From assembly GCA_903873185.1 (NCBI GenBank), contig CAIQNN010000007.1, forward strand, positions 1 to 64,000: 64,000 bases of DNA, written 5' to 3'. The DNA comes from an uncultured Actinomycetes bacterium (lineage in GTDB: Bacteria > Actinomycetota > Actinomycetes > Nanopelagicales > Nanopelagicaceae). The notes under the pieces were generated by a model, which had not been told where the DNA came from, searched no databases, and saw only the letters and a program-made list of their open reading frames with translations. Made by a program: the position numbers and the translations under genes. This document shows positions 8,291 through 16,740 of the stretch, piece after piece. Each line of letters begins with the position of its first letter. Within the stretch, counting starts at the first letter, position 1.

Positions 8291-9220
8291 ATGAACTTCC
8301 CGACTGAGACAGATATCGGGTCTAAGGTCACCGTGCGCTTACACGACCCAGAGGGCGGTTATCGGGACATTCTTGGCATCCTGGAAACCCCAACCGCCGT
8401 TCGTAAGCGCAGTGGCGAACTAGCCCACTTTGACCCAGCCAAAATCCATATTTGGAAGATAATCCCGACCATCAGCCACAGCGCCGGAACCGGTGCCCCG
8501 CTCTCGCTTCGAATTTCCGAATTGGAGGCGGCGGCTGGTGCAACCTGGCCCGCAACGGAGATCGTCGATTTCGGCGGTTGGCGCTACCGGTGCTCTGAAG
8601 GTTTCACTTTCAGGGCAAATTCCATTATGCCGATCGGTAAGGCACCACTCGGAGAACCCTCAACTAGCCTCGAGGCTGCCACCTCGCACGCGATTGCCTA
8701 CTTCAAGGAGCGCGGACTCACCCCCGCTTTTCACCTGCCACTGCCTAGCTATGCCGCCTTGGACCAATATCTCGAAGATGCTGGTTGGGAGTTAGGTGTC
8801 GAAGCTCAGGTGATGATCGCCGACCGTTCAAACCTAAAGTTTACGACGGCGCCGATTGCGCGCTCATTAGGCACAGTTCCAACCCCGGCATGGCTAAGCG
8901 TTCAAGGCGATGATCGAGCCGGCACAATCATGAGCCGTTACCCAGCTAAATATGTTGGGCTCCGATGGGCAGATCAAGACGTTGCCGTCGGAAGGTTGGC
9001 TGAAGCCGATAACTGGGCAATCCTCACTAGAATTTTTGTAAAACCAGAGTTTCGCGGGCGGGGATTTGGCGCGGCAGTAATCAAAGAATTGGTGGATCAA
9101 AGCAATTGCGAGAAAATCGCGCTCCAGGTTAATGTCGAGAATTTGCCCGCCATCGCGCTCTACCAAAAATTGGGCTTTCGAGTTCATCATTATTACCGCT
9201 ACCGAACTTGGAGCAAGTGA
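8291..9220 (+). CDS. GNAT acetyltransferase, Rv0428c/CG3035 type with N-terminal SH3-like domain
   Basis: A 309-residue protein. Residues about 8-60 (GSKVTVRLHDPEGGYRDILG) resemble the small SH3-like barrel of the Rv0428c/CG3035 family, and the C-terminal half is a GNAT fold with the acetyl-CoA loop VKPEFRGRGFGAAV followed by IALYQKLGF. CG3035-family members have been proposed as N-acetylglutamate synthases; the substrate here is unproven. The reading frame stays open far upstream (to 7820), but that part is antisense to fdxA. ATG at 8291 follows a good ribosome site and begins just before the conserved SH3-like domain. It is cotranscribed with cysS, 5 bases downstream. Confidence 0.8.
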   Translation: MNFPTETDIGSKVTVRLHDPEGGYRDILGILETPTAVRKRSGELAHFDPAKIHIWKIIPTISHSAGTGAPLSLRISELEAAAGATWPATEIVDFGGWRYRCSEGFTFRANSIMPIGKAPLGEPSTSLEAATSHAIAYFKERGLTPAFHLPLPSYAALDQYLEDAGWELGVEAQVMIADRSNLKFTTAPIARSLGTVPTPAWLSVQGDDRAGTIMSRYPAKYVGLRWADQDVAVGRLAEADNWAILTRIFVKPEFRGRGFGAAVIKELVDQSNCEKIALQVNVENLPAIALYQKLGFRVHHYYRYRTWSK

Positions 9221-9225
9221 TTCGA

Positions 9226-10626
9226 ATGGCGCACTTACAGATTTACGACACCATGAGTCGACAGCTAGTGGCCATAGCTCCGACCGAAGGCGATGTAGTC
9301 CGCATTTACTGTTGCGGTCCGACGGTTTACCGAGATGCACATGTGGGCAATCTTCGAACCTTTCTACTGAGCGATCTTGTGGTTCGAGCTCTAAATATTA
9401 GAGGGATCAAAAGTCAATTAGTTCAAAACATTACTGACGTTGGCCACATGAGTGATGACTTTGTTGCAGAAGACAAAATGATGATTGCAGCACAAAAGGA
9501 AAATCTTGATCCTTTTGCAATTGCGATTGAGTATGAAAATCGCTACCACCGAGATTTGGCGCTGCTCAATATCAATCCGGCACAAGAGTATCCACGAGCA
9601 AGTGAGTCAATCTCGCTAATGCAAGATTTGATCGCAAAATTGATCGAACTCCAATGTGCCTATGTGGGAAGCGACGACACCGTCTACTTTGCCGCTCAAT
9701 CTTTTCCTTCGTATGGGGACCTCAGCGGAAACAAATTGTCGGCGCTAAAGCCCGGGCATCGCTTTGAATATCAAGAAGACAGTGACGGAAAAAGATTCCA
9801 TGCAGATTGGGCACTTTGGAAGGCCGCAGGAAATCGAACCGAAATGGTCTGGCCGTCACCTTGGGGATTGGGCTTTCCTGGCTGGCATATCGAGTGCAGC
9901 GCAATGTCATTGCACTTCTTGCACGGTCATGTTGACCTTCATATCGGTGGAATCGATTTGAGATTCCCACATCATGAAAATGAGCGTGCCCAGTCAAATT
10001 CAATTTTGAATAACGACGAGGCCGTCAGTTACTGGATGCATGGCGAACACTTGCTCTTCGAAGGGCGAAAAATGTCCAAGAGCGCCGGCAATGTGGTTTT
10101 ACTATCGGACCTAAAAGATCGCGGGTTCGATCAGCTTGCACTTCGATTCTGCTTCCTAGAAAATCGCTACCGCAGTCAGATGGATCTCTCGTGGGAGTCG
10201 ATTTCCGCCGCCAACTCAACTTTGGCCAGATGGCGAACAAAGATAGACCAATGGCAAGTAGCGGATTGGCCAACCTCCGGCGCTGCAACTGAATTAATTG
10301 AATTGATCTATCAAGATGCCGAAAATGACTTAGATACCACGCGAACCCTGCAGCGCCTTCGAACGTTGGAGCGGGATGAAGATTTTTCTGATGCCGACAA
10401 AGCTGCGATCTTCCTTAGGGCAGATGCAATTCTTGGTTTAGACCTAAATCGAAAACCGGTTGAAGTTGAATTAACTAGTGCGCAGAAGGAGCTGCTTGAA
10501 CAACGCTTTGCTGCGCGAGCCGCAAAGAATTTTGCCTTAAGCGATCAACTACGCGATGAACTTATTGGTATCGGTATTCGAGTTAGTGATACCGCGGACG
10601 GTCAATCGTGGGAAGTAAATAACTAA
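9226..10626 (+). CDS. cysS: Cysteine--tRNA ligase
   Basis: A class I aminoacyl-tRNA synthetase of 466 residues. The zinc and cysteine site is YCCGPTVY, WHIECSAMS and HHENE; the HIGH equivalent is HVGN and the KMSKS loop is GRKMSKSAGN. The C-terminal helical domain (about 410-466, AAKNFALSDQLRDELIGIG) is the CysS anticodon-region domain, which argues against the shorter paralogue MshC (mycothiol ligase). ATG at 9226 is preferred over TTG at 9208, with GGAGCAAG upstream. Its TAA overlaps the stop of the convergent DUF6113 gene. Confidence 0.95.
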   Translation: MAHLQIYDTMSRQLVAIAPTEGDVVRIYCCGPTVYRDAHVGNLRTFLLSDLVVRALNIRGIKSQLVQNITDVGHMSDDFVAEDKMMIAAQKENLDPFAIAIEYENRYHRDLALLNINPAQEYPRASESISLMQDLIAKLIELQCAYVGSDDTVYFAAQSFPSYGDLSGNKLSALKPGHRFEYQEDSDGKRFHADWALWKAAGNRTEMVWPSPWGLGFPGWHIECSAMSLHFLHGHVDLHIGGIDLRFPHHENERAQSNSILNNDEAVSYWMHGEHLLFEGRKMSKSAGNVVLLSDLKDRGFDQLALRFCFLENRYRSQMDLSWESISAANSTLARWRTKIDQWQVADWPTSGAATELIELIYQDAENDLDTTRTLQRLRTLERDEDFSDADKAAIFLRADAILGLDLNRKPVEVELTSAQKELLEQRFAARAAKNFALSDQLRDELIGIGIRVSDTADGQSWEVNN

Positions 10627-10943
10627 ACTCGCCTGGCGGCTGCAATGATTACAAGAACAATTCCACCAAGCAAAAAGATGTTTCCATTATTGTTACCCAT
10701 AATTAGCAATTCAAAACTGGTTCCGTGCACGCCGGCACGAAAAACAATGGCGACCCAACCAACTCCAGCCGCTATTTTTAGCCAACGCGATTCCCAAAAT
10801 CTGCCAACCAACCATATTCCAATGGCGGTCTCGAGAAGCGAAAAGATCAGTCCGTAAGGTGAAAAAGCATTGTGCAGCGCTATTCCGGCGAAGCCGATTG
10901 ATATTCCAGCAAGCGTTGCCGAAATGGTTCGGAGCAGCTTAAT
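10623..10943 (-). CDS. DUF6113-like small membrane protein, probable ATT start
   Basis: About 106 residues with four predicted membrane spans and the family-like C-terminal patch [12 protein letters not shown]. It follows mshB, as Rv1171 follows Rv1170 and DUF6113 genes follow mshB in Streptomyces. The first canonical start is TTG at 10811, which would remove the first two spans. The frame is open and hydrophobic to a stop at 10952, with no ATG, GTG or TTG before 10811. An AGGAG (10957-10953) lies 9 bases before the ATT at 10943, whose last T is the first base of the mshB stop (ATTAA), so I place the start there. Function unknown; CTG at 10937 is the alternative. Confidence 0.65.
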   Translation of the reverse strand: MKLLRTISATLAGISIGFAGIALHNAFSPYGLIFSLLETAIGIWLVGRFWESRWLKIAAGVGWVAIVFRAGVHGTSFELLIMGNNNGNIFLLGGIVLVIIAAARRV

Positions 10944-11847
10944 TTGAGGTTACTCCTGCAAAGAGATCGGTCTCTCGGCCGCGTTCATCAAGTTCTCCAG
11001 ATAACTGACCTTTTACCAATGTATAGAACTCTTGTCCCCAAACATCTAGTCCGACGTTATTTGAGAGTGCAAAGAAGGGTCCATCGAGAGAGATTTGAGT
11101 TGCATGTGCCTTCATCGCTGCCATCTTCGCATCTACGTAAGCGCTGCCATTGATAACGGTGGTAACGAGTTCATCAGGCTTAGCAAATGGTAGATCGTCA
11201 GCGCTGGTCACGCCGAAGAAATCTGAGCCGATCTCTTTCATCTTGTCGATGCCTGCTTGAATCACAGAACGTGGCATGGTATTCCAATAAATCTTTTCAA
11301 TCTCCCACGGAGTTCCGGTGCCGAAATTGGGATCGGCCGCAAGTTCAGCGGCGCGCATCGCAACTCGGTGAGCTTGAATGTGATCGGGGTGACCGTAGCC
11401 ACCGAACTCATCGTAAGTAACGAGAACTTGTGGTTTTTCTTCGCGAATTAAAGTGACCAAATAGCTTGCTGCTTCATCCAAGTTAGCTTGCCAAAAAACA
11501 TCGCTTCGATTATTTGGTTCCGTCCCCATCATTCCGCTGTCGCGCCATTTTCGTTCCGGTTGGCCAAGAAAGCGATGATCGCTTACGCCGAGAATCGACA
11601 TCGCTTCGGCAAGTTCAACTACCCGATGCTCCCCTAATTGATCATCATGTGTACTGGCTAAAGCAGCTAATTCCGTCACCAGGACTTCACCTTCTTCGCC
11701 TCGAGTGCAGGTAACCAAAGTTACTTTGCCGCCCTCGGAAGCATATTTGGCCATGGTGGCGCCATTGTTGATCGTTTCATCATCTGGATGAGCGTGAACT
11801 AGGAGCAGGCGACGCGAAATCCCATCAATTACTTTCTGATCCGACAC
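10939..11847 (-). CDS. mshB: N-acetyl-1-D-myo-inositol-2-amino-2-deoxy-glucopyranoside deacetylase (MshB)
   Basis: A 302-residue zinc deacetylase of mycothiol biosynthesis, removing acetyl from GlcNAc-inositol. The zinc site is HAHPDDE near residue 15 plus GYGHPDH near 147, with [10 protein letters not shown] and RDSGMMGT typical of MshB and not of Mca. Length matches the family (about 300). The frame is open further upstream, but GTG at 11847 has AGAGAAG just before it and begins a few residues before the conserved domain. It is divergent from the TetR gene and coupled to DUF6113 downstream. It shows that the host makes mycothiol. Confidence 0.92.
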   Translation of the reverse strand: MSDQKVIDGISRRLLLVHAHPDDETINNGATMAKYASEGGKVTLVTCTRGEEGEVLVTELAALASTHDDQLGEHRVVELAEAMSILGVSDHRFLGQPERKWRDSGMMGTEPNNRSDVFWQANLDEAASYLVTLIREEKPQVLVTYDEFGGYGHPDHIQAHRVAMRAAELAADPNFGTGTPWEIEKIYWNTMPRSVIQAGIDKMKEIGSDFFGVTSADDLPFAKPDELVTTVINGSAYVDAKMAAMKAHATQISLDGPFFALSNNVGLDVWGQEFYTLVKGQLSGELDERGRETDLFAGVTSN

Positions 11848-11941
11848 ACTTTTCTCTTCTCTACTTCGCTTGCGATAAGCCCCAATTTTCGTGGAAATCG
11901 GCGAGATGAGCAAAGCCAAAGCAGATTTAGGCGGTTTCGGG

Positions 11942-11957
11942 CATAGTCCCATGCCAA
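11942..11957. promoter_or_regulatory. Inverted repeat in the mshB-tetR divergent region
   Basis: GGCAT-N6-ATGCC, 16 bases in all, between the two divergent genes. A second dyad, TCGTACGA (11984-11991), overlaps the TetR -10 box. Either could be the operator of the neighbouring TetR regulator; no binding evidence is available. Confidence 0.3.
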
Positions 11958-11986
11958 GGGGATGTGAAAGGTGGGCAATTTGGTCG

Positions 11987-11992
11987 TACGAT
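11987..11992 (+). promoter_or_regulatory. Putative -10 box for leaderless tetR transcript
   Basis: TACGAT, ending 7 bases before the ATG at 12000. It supports that ATG over the in-frame ATG at 11964, and it overlaps the dyad TCGTACGA. Confidence 0.45.
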
Positions 11993-11999
11993 TCCCCAG

Positions 12000-12614
12000 A
12001 TGAGCCTTGAAAACCCAAATAAGCCGCGCCTGCCCCGCGATGAACGTCGGGCGCAATTACTTACCGCCGCGCTCGAAGTCTTTACCGCAGCTGGTTACCA
12101 CCAAGCGGCAATGGATGAGATCGCCGATCGAGCCAAAGTAAGTAAGCCAGTCCTATACCAACATTTTCCTTCGAAATTGGATCTATACCTCGCAGTGCTT
12201 GATCTGCATATCGATTCTTTGGTCTTTGATCTGCAAAAGGCAATCGCCTCCACCTCAGACAATGGGGACCGCGTAAAGGCAACAGTTGATGCTTACTTTG
12301 ATTTTATAAATGATGAAGGCGAAGCATTTCGGCTTCTCTTTGAAAGCGATATGAGCGTCGAACCACAAGTTCGCGAACGGTTAAATCGAATGACCTACGA
12401 CTGCGCCGCCGCAGTAAGCGCTGTGATCTCTCTGGATACCGGCCTGGCCAAAGAGGCGTCGATGATGTTAGCCGTAGGACTGATTGGCACCACGCAAACC
12501 GCCGCCCGCCATTGGTTGGAACGCGATGGCAAAATTAATCGTGAGGTTGCGGGCGAGCTGGTCTCAAACCTGCTGTGGCGGGGAATCTCAGGTTTCCCCA
12601 AATCAGGTAGTTAA
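12000..12614 (+). CDS. TetR-family transcriptional regulator (Rv3208-like)
   Basis: A 204-residue regulator. The N-terminal helix-turn-helix ([18 protein letters not shown] and [18 protein letters not shown], residues about 15-60) is followed by a helical ligand domain with [13 protein letters not shown]-like features. A TetR gene followed directly by DUF3107 is the Rv3208-Rv3208A arrangement. An in-frame ATG at 11964 adds 12 residues, but the TACGAT box ending 7 bases before 12000 favours the shorter form. The ligand is unknown. It probably represses its own promoter and perhaps mshB, through the dyads in the shared upstream region. Confidence 0.85.
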   Translation: MSLENPNKPRLPRDERRAQLLTAALEVFTAAGYHQAAMDEIADRAKVSKPVLYQHFPSKLDLYLAVLDLHIDSLVFDLQKAIASTSDNGDRVKATVDAYFDFINDEGEAFRLLFESDMSVEPQVRERLNRMTYDCAAAVSAVISLDTGLAKEASMMLAVGLIGTTQTAARHWLERDGKINREVAGELVSNLLWRGISGFPKSGS

Positions 12615-12638
12615 TTCGCGAGAATTCGGCGCCCCGAT

Positions 12639-12644
12639 TAAACT
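12639..12644 (+). promoter_or_regulatory. Putative -10 box for leaderless DUF3107 transcript
   Basis: TAAACT, ending 6 bases before the ATG at 12651, in the 36-base gap after tetR. No Shine-Dalgarno sequence is visible, so DUF3107 may have its own leaderless transcript. Confidence 0.45.
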
Positions 12645-12650
12645 AATAAC

Positions 12651-12905
12651 ATGTCTACAAAAAAAGCGGCCCAAGCACACACCGAAATTCGCATCGGAAT
12701 CTCAGATTCCACTCAAGAATTAAATATTGAAAGCGAACTTTCGCCCGAGAAAATTTTGGCATCCGTGACTGAGAGTTTGAACCAAGGCAGTTCATTGATT
12801 GTTGTGGATGTTCGTGGCCGACAAACTATTGTCCCCCACAACAAAATTTCCTTTGTGGAAATTGGCGAAAGCGCTGATCGCAAAGTTGGCTTCGCCACTC
12901 TTTAA
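12651..12905 (+). CDS. DUF3107 family protein
   Basis: An 84-residue soluble protein of a conserved actinobacterial family (Rv3208A/TB9.4 type). The core EIRIGISDSTQELNIESEL, followed by LIVVDVRGRQTIVPHNKISFVEIGE and a C-terminal RKVGFATL, matches the family pattern. It is a compact beta-rich fold with no known activity. It follows tetR and ends in a TTAA overlap with the stop of the convergent ParA-like gene. Confidence 0.88.
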   Translation: MSTKKAAQAHTEIRIGISDSTQELNIESELSPEKILASVTESLNQGSSLIVVDVRGRQTIVPHNKISFVEIGESADRKVGFATL

Positions 12906-13627
12906 CTCTTTGAGTTAATTCGCTCCAGAAGAAAATAGGCTAGTTCGCGGTAAGCCAATGCTACCGAGCCACTCTTTGCGTAGTTAAGAACCGACTTCTT
13001 GGTGAAAGCAGCTTCTGAAACTGAATTTGATTTAGGAATATGTGGCGAAAGAATCTCAACTTCATCCGCTAAGAGTTCTAGCAAATCATTGGACGAACCT
13101 TGAGTTAACACTGGCAGGGCACCAAGCCAAACCGCGCCCTTGGATAGTTCCAGTACTTGCAATACCCCCCGAACGCCGGTCATCGCCAAGGTTGTTGGAG
13201 CGATTGCAAAATCGGCCATATTCAGAGCTAGCAACAGCGTCTTAGAAAGCGTGGATGGGGAATCAATTATCACAAAATCAAACGGGGAATCTTGAAGTTC
13301 TAATTCCCGTCGCAGGCGCATAGCCATCTCGGCCAAATCCGACTCTTTCTCATCCAGATGCGACAGTCTCGAATCACTAGGTAATAAGTAGAAACGCTCT
13401 GAAGTCGCAGTGATGGCGCTGCTTAATGGAGCGCTACCACGTAAAACATCGATCACAGAGATTCTTGGATTCTCAACTCCCAGCAAGTAAGTCGCTGTAC
13501 TGCGAACATCAAGATCGATCAAGAGCGTTCGGTTCCCATATTCGGCAAAGGCAACTGCTAGGGCAAGGGCAGTAGTTGTTTTGCCAACTCCGCCTGCAGA
13601 GTTGGCCACTGTTATTAATCGAGTCAT
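12902..13627 (-). CDS. ParA/MinD-like ATPase lacking the signature lysine
   Basis: A 241-residue P-loop ATPase of the ParA/MinD superfamily. The loop reads NSAGGVGKTTTAL near residue 8-20: the invariant phosphate lysine (GKTT) is present, but the signature lysine of the deviant Walker A (KGGxxK) is alanine. LLIDLDVRSTATYLLG is the A' region and FVIIDSPSTL the Walker B. No ParB or membrane partner is next to it. ATG at 13627 overlaps the MpaB-like stop (ATGA), at the end of a run of four coupled genes. The 5' extension of the open frame to 13783 overlaps the oxygenase and is not used. Cellular role unknown. Confidence 0.85.
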   Translation of the reverse strand: MTRLITVANSAGGVGKTTTALALAVAFAEYGNRTLLIDLDVRSTATYLLGVENPRISVIDVLRGSAPLSSAITATSERFYLLPSDSRLSHLDEKESDLAEMAMRLRRELELQDSPFDFVIIDSPSTLSKTLLLALNMADFAIAPTTLAMTGVRGVLQVLELSKGAVWLGALPVLTQGSSNDLLELLADEVEILSPHIPKSNSVSEAAFTKKSVLNYAKSGSVALAYRELAYFLLERINSKS

Positions 13628-14367
13628 ACAAAAACACTTTCGGGAATCAATGCCAAAGTCGAACGAGTCGCCTTCAGAGCAATATTTGTCGCAAGATCGT
13701 GACCGGGCAGATTCGGTAAGTTGTAAAGTTTTCGGGCCCACACCGGTAAAGCAGCCGAAGCCAGCGCCGCTAACGATGTCCAAGCGGGAGCTGCTGGAGT
13801 TCCAAAGCGCAACGACTTACTCATCGGTGGGAAGGTCAAAAATATCGCCGCTCGTTTAGCATCTTCACTGGCGACTAACTCCGGTGAAATCTCGGCAAAA
13901 TAGGTCTGCATTTCTAGAACGGTGGTTGGTACGGAATCCGATTTAATTCCAACGAGTTTCGCGAAAGTGAGCATTTCCAGAACATAGCTATCTCTCTCCT
14001 TGGGCTCTAAGGCCAAACCCGAGCGAACTGCTACATCCAAGAATGAATCAACCATTGCCATATGTACCCAAAGAAGTAAGTGCGGATCATCTAGTCCAAG
14101 TTTGCTGTGGATTGCACGAACGCGAGTGGCCATCGCTTCAGCTTGTGCAATCGGCCCGAAGGTCAAAAGCGCGACATAATCGCCCGTTCTACGTAGCCGA
14201 CCCCAAGTGTCCTCGCGGAAATTTGAGTTATTTGCAACGCCGGCCATCGCCACGGGGTGAAGAGCTTGCTGAAGCAGGGCGCGGATTCCGCCCACCGCCA
14301 TTGAAGGGTCCGAATGAAGCCTTTTGGTAATTGAATCGTCAGCGAATAGTGATTGCTCAGCTTTCAT
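13624..14367 (-). CDS. MpaB/DUF2236-family oxygenase-like protein
   Basis: A 247-residue protein of the DUF2236 family, which includes latex-clearing protein and fungal MpaB. The recognisable segments are AVGGIRALLQQALHPVAMAG, WGRLRRTGDYVALLTFG and LLLWVHMAMVDSFLDVA. The His and Arg residues in these blocks correspond to the haem-binding region of the family. Several hydrophobic helices suggest membrane association. Substrate unknown. It overlaps marC upstream and the ParA-like gene downstream by ATGA, so its product is made together with both. Confidence 0.8.
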   Translation of the reverse strand: MKAEQSLFADDSITKRLHSDPSMAVGGIRALLQQALHPVAMAGVANNSNFREDTWGRLRRTGDYVALLTFGPIAQAEAMATRVRAIHSKLGLDDPHLLLWVHMAMVDSFLDVAVRSGLALEPKERDSYVLEMLTFAKLVGIKSDSVPTTVLEMQTYFAEISPELVASEDAKRAAIFLTFPPMSKSLRFGTPAAPAWTSLAALASAALPVWARKLYNLPNLPGHDLATNIALKATRSTLALIPESVFV

Positions 14368-14984
14368 AAATTAAAGAAACCCTTAATGGATTGGACGACC
14401 ATCTCAACAGCGATTGCAGCCAACAGCAAGCCAGCGATTCGCGCCAACAAAGTTACGCCGGAGTCTCTTATCAAACCAAGGATTTTGGTCGAGAACATCA
14501 AAGTTAGCCCGATGACTACATGGACTCCGATAATTGCAAGCGCTAAGGCTAGCTTGGCAGTTCCGGAATGCGCATACTGCACATAAATAATCGTTGTAAC
14601 GATGGCACCAGGACCAGCAAGGAGCGGCGTACCCAGTGGAACCAGAGCTACATTCACATTCTCTGGCGTAGCACCGGAACTATCTTTACCGGTTAACAGT
14701 TCAAGAGAAATCAAGAGCATCAACAATCCACCCGCACCTTGAAGAGCATTCACTGAAATATGGAGATAATCCAGAATCAGTTTTCCAAAGAGCGCGAAAA
14801 TTACGATTACCAGCAGCGAGACTCCTGCACCTTGCCATGCCATCTTGATCCGTTGCCGAGGCGAATGCCCGGATACCAATGCAAGAAATATTGGAGTCGC
14901 ACCAGGCGGGTCTAAAATAACAAAGAAGGTAACGAAAGCTTGAATTCCAAAGGTGACCGCCGAGACCGTTGCAATGTTGCTCAT
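14364..14984 (-). CDS. marC: MarC-family integral membrane protein
   Basis: A 206-residue six-span membrane protein of the MarC/UPF0056 family. The conserved FFVILDPPGATPIFLAL in the first helix and the central PLGTPLLAGPGAIVTTI are both present. Despite the historical name, no link with antibiotic resistance is established and the substrate is unknown. It starts at ATG 14984, overlapping the PHP gene stop (ATGA), and ends overlapping the MpaB-like start. Confidence 0.88.
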   Translation of the reverse strand: MSNIATVSAVTFGIQAFVTFFVILDPPGATPIFLALVSGHSPRQRIKMAWQGAGVSLLVIVIFALFGKLILDYLHISVNALQGAGGLLMLLISLELLTGKDSSGATPENVNVALVPLGTPLLAGPGAIVTTIIYVQYAHSGTAKLALALAIIGVHVVIGLTLMFSTKILGLIRDSGVTLLARIAGLLLAAIAVEMVVQSIKGFFNL

Positions 14985-15826
14985 ACTCTTACGACCCTTC
15001 GCTCTCGTGCCCTGGATTCCAACTTTTCCCATTGGGCGATAGATGTGGTGAATTCCCCGAGCAGATTAAGTTTACCGTTGCCGTGGTAATCGCTGGAACC
15101 CGTTGAAACTAGGCCAAAATCAGCGGCAATCGTGCGCAATAATTCGCGTTGCTCTTGGGAGTGGTCGCGATGATCGACTTCAATTCCATCAAGCCCAGCT
15201 GCAACCAAGGTCGTGAAAGTTTCCGATGAGATGGTTCGCCCGCGCAGCGAGGCAAAGGGATGAGCAATTACCGCCACCCCGCCTGCCGCCTTTATCTGCC
15301 GGATCGTCTCCTCTGGGGTTGGCGAATAGTGTGAGACATAATATTTGGAATGGTTATGGAGTAGTTCAGAAAAAGCTTCCTCGCGACTTTTTACAATTCC
15401 TTTTTCGATGAGCGCATCCGCTAAGTGTGGTCGACCTAAGGTTGCGCCTTCAGAGAGTTGCGCCAGAACCTCGGACATCGAAATTTCAAATCCAGCTTGG
15501 TTAAGCCGCGAAATTATTCGCTCCATACGGCCGTATCTGTTTTCGCGGGTCTGCGCCAGCGTTTGTTGAAGTTGCTGGTCTAATGGATCAAACAATAATC
15601 CGAGCATGTGAACGCTTATGCCATCTTGGGTTTGGCAAGATATTTCGGAGCCTAAAACCAAATCTAGGTTTGGACGTAAATAAGCGACAGCCTCATCCCA
15701 GCCGGCAATTGTGTCGTGGTCAGTTAAAGCTAAAACGGTAATGTCATGTGCCAACGCCTTATTGATCAATGCACCTGGCGTATCAGTGCCATCGCTGATT
15801 GAAGAATGAGTGTGTAGGTCGATCAC
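14981..15826 (-). CDS. PHP-domain phosphatase (3',5'-nucleoside bisphosphate phosphatase-like)
   Basis: A 281-residue metal-dependent phosphoesterase of the PHP family. MIDLHTHSSISDGT at the start, LTDHDTIAG, HPFASLRG and STGSSDYHG provide the metal-binding His and Asp residues. Related enzymes dephosphorylate 3',5'-nucleoside bisphosphates or trim 5' RNA ends (RNase AM). It is soluble and starts with GTG. First gene of the ATGA-coupled set PHP-marC-mpaB-parA, 23 bases downstream of the EamA exporter. Confidence 0.85.
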   Translation of the reverse strand: MIDLHTHSSISDGTDTPGALINKALAHDITVLALTDHDTIAGWDEAVAYLRPNLDLVLGSEISCQTQDGISVHMLGLLFDPLDQQLQQTLAQTRENRYGRMERIISRLNQAGFEISMSEVLAQLSEGATLGRPHLADALIEKGIVKSREEAFSELLHNHSKYYVSHYSPTPEETIRQIKAAGGVAVIAHPFASLRGRTISSETFTTLVAAGLDGIEVDHRDHSQEQRELLRTIAADFGLVSTGSSDYHGNGKLNLLGEFTTSIAQWEKLESRARERRVVRV

Positions 15827-15849
15827 GGCTTAAATCTATCGGTACTGTG

Positions 15850-16740
15850 CTACTCAGCGCTTTTTGAGCGAAGGACAAAGATTCCACAACCTATTAATAG
15901 CCCGATGATGCCAGGAATGGTTCCCTTTGCCGGGCTTTGCCCTAGCCACCAAAAAGCTAGCAGCGCACCAACCGGAACTTCGAAGAAGGTAATTAACGAA
16001 ACAACGGCCGGCGAGACTCGCTTCAGTGAAAGATTAAACATCGTATGTCCCAAGAGTTGAGCACCAAATATCAGAGCAAGCAACAGCAACCACTGTTTCA
16101 GTGGAAAATTAACGAAAGAATATCCGGCGAGAAAAATTACGGGCAGGACCGTTAGAGAGCAAGCGGCGTAACAAACGCTGGTGTAAGTACTGGTTGAAAG
16201 TTCCTTTTGCGCCTTAGAGCCAATCAACACATAGCCAGCTGCAAGAGCTGCTCCTACAAGCGCCGCCAGATCACCTAGAAAGGATCGAAATGAAATCCTC
16301 AAATCAATTCCAGTTATCAACAACACGGAACTGAAAGCGATGAGCATTCCCCACCAAGCTCGACGAGGTATGTGCCCGCCTCTAATTCTCAAAAAAATGG
16401 CCGCAAAAACTGGTTGCAGGGAAGTTATCGCCGTTCCGGCAGCCACGCTCGTGAAACGCATCGCAATAAAGAATCCAAGAAAATGAAGCGCCAACAGGAG
16501 ACCAGCCAGCACAGACCATTTCAAAGCTCGATGTTGACTATAAGTGCGCCATTCTCTGCGCCGAAGTGCTGCTGGAAGCATAATTATTGCGCCGCCAAGG
16601 TTCCGCCAAAAAATCAAAGTTGGAACCGCCATAGTACTTAAAGCGATTACCGGCCCTGAAGTTCCAATGCCGATGATACCTAGCGACAGAAATAGTAAGT
16701 CTCGGCCTTTTGGCAGAGCAGTATGGTCATCAATCGCCAT
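15850..16740 (-). CDS. EamA/DMT-superfamily transporter
   Basis: A 296-residue inner-membrane protein with ten predicted spans in two EamA repeats; the first has LIFWRNLGGAIIMLPAAL and the second VISLITFFEVPVGALLAFW. Family members export or import small metabolites such as amino acids and sugars; the substrate cannot be read from sequence. Its ATG immediately follows the NRAMP stop (TAAATG), so the two genes are cotranscribed. Confidence 0.88.
   Translation of the reverse strand: MAIDDHTALPKGRDLLFLSLGIIGIGTSGPVIALSTMAVPTLIFWRNLGGAIIMLPAALRRREWRTYSQHRALKWSVLAGLLLALHFLGFFIAMRFTSVAAGTAITSLQPVFAAIFLRIRGGHIPRRAWWGMLIAFSSVLLITGIDLRISFRSFLGDLAALVGAALAAGYVLIGSKAQKELSTSTYTSVCYAACSLTVLPVIFLAGYSFVNFPLKQWLLLLALIFGAQLLGHTMFNLSLKRVSPAVVSLITFFEVPVGALLAFWWLGQSPAKGTIPGIIGLLIGCGIFVLRSKSAE

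Noticed and set aside
13628-13783. N-terminal extension of the ParA-like gene
   Set aside because: Cys-rich, unrelated to ParA N termini and entirely within the MpaB-like gene; the ATGA overlap start at 13627 is normal.
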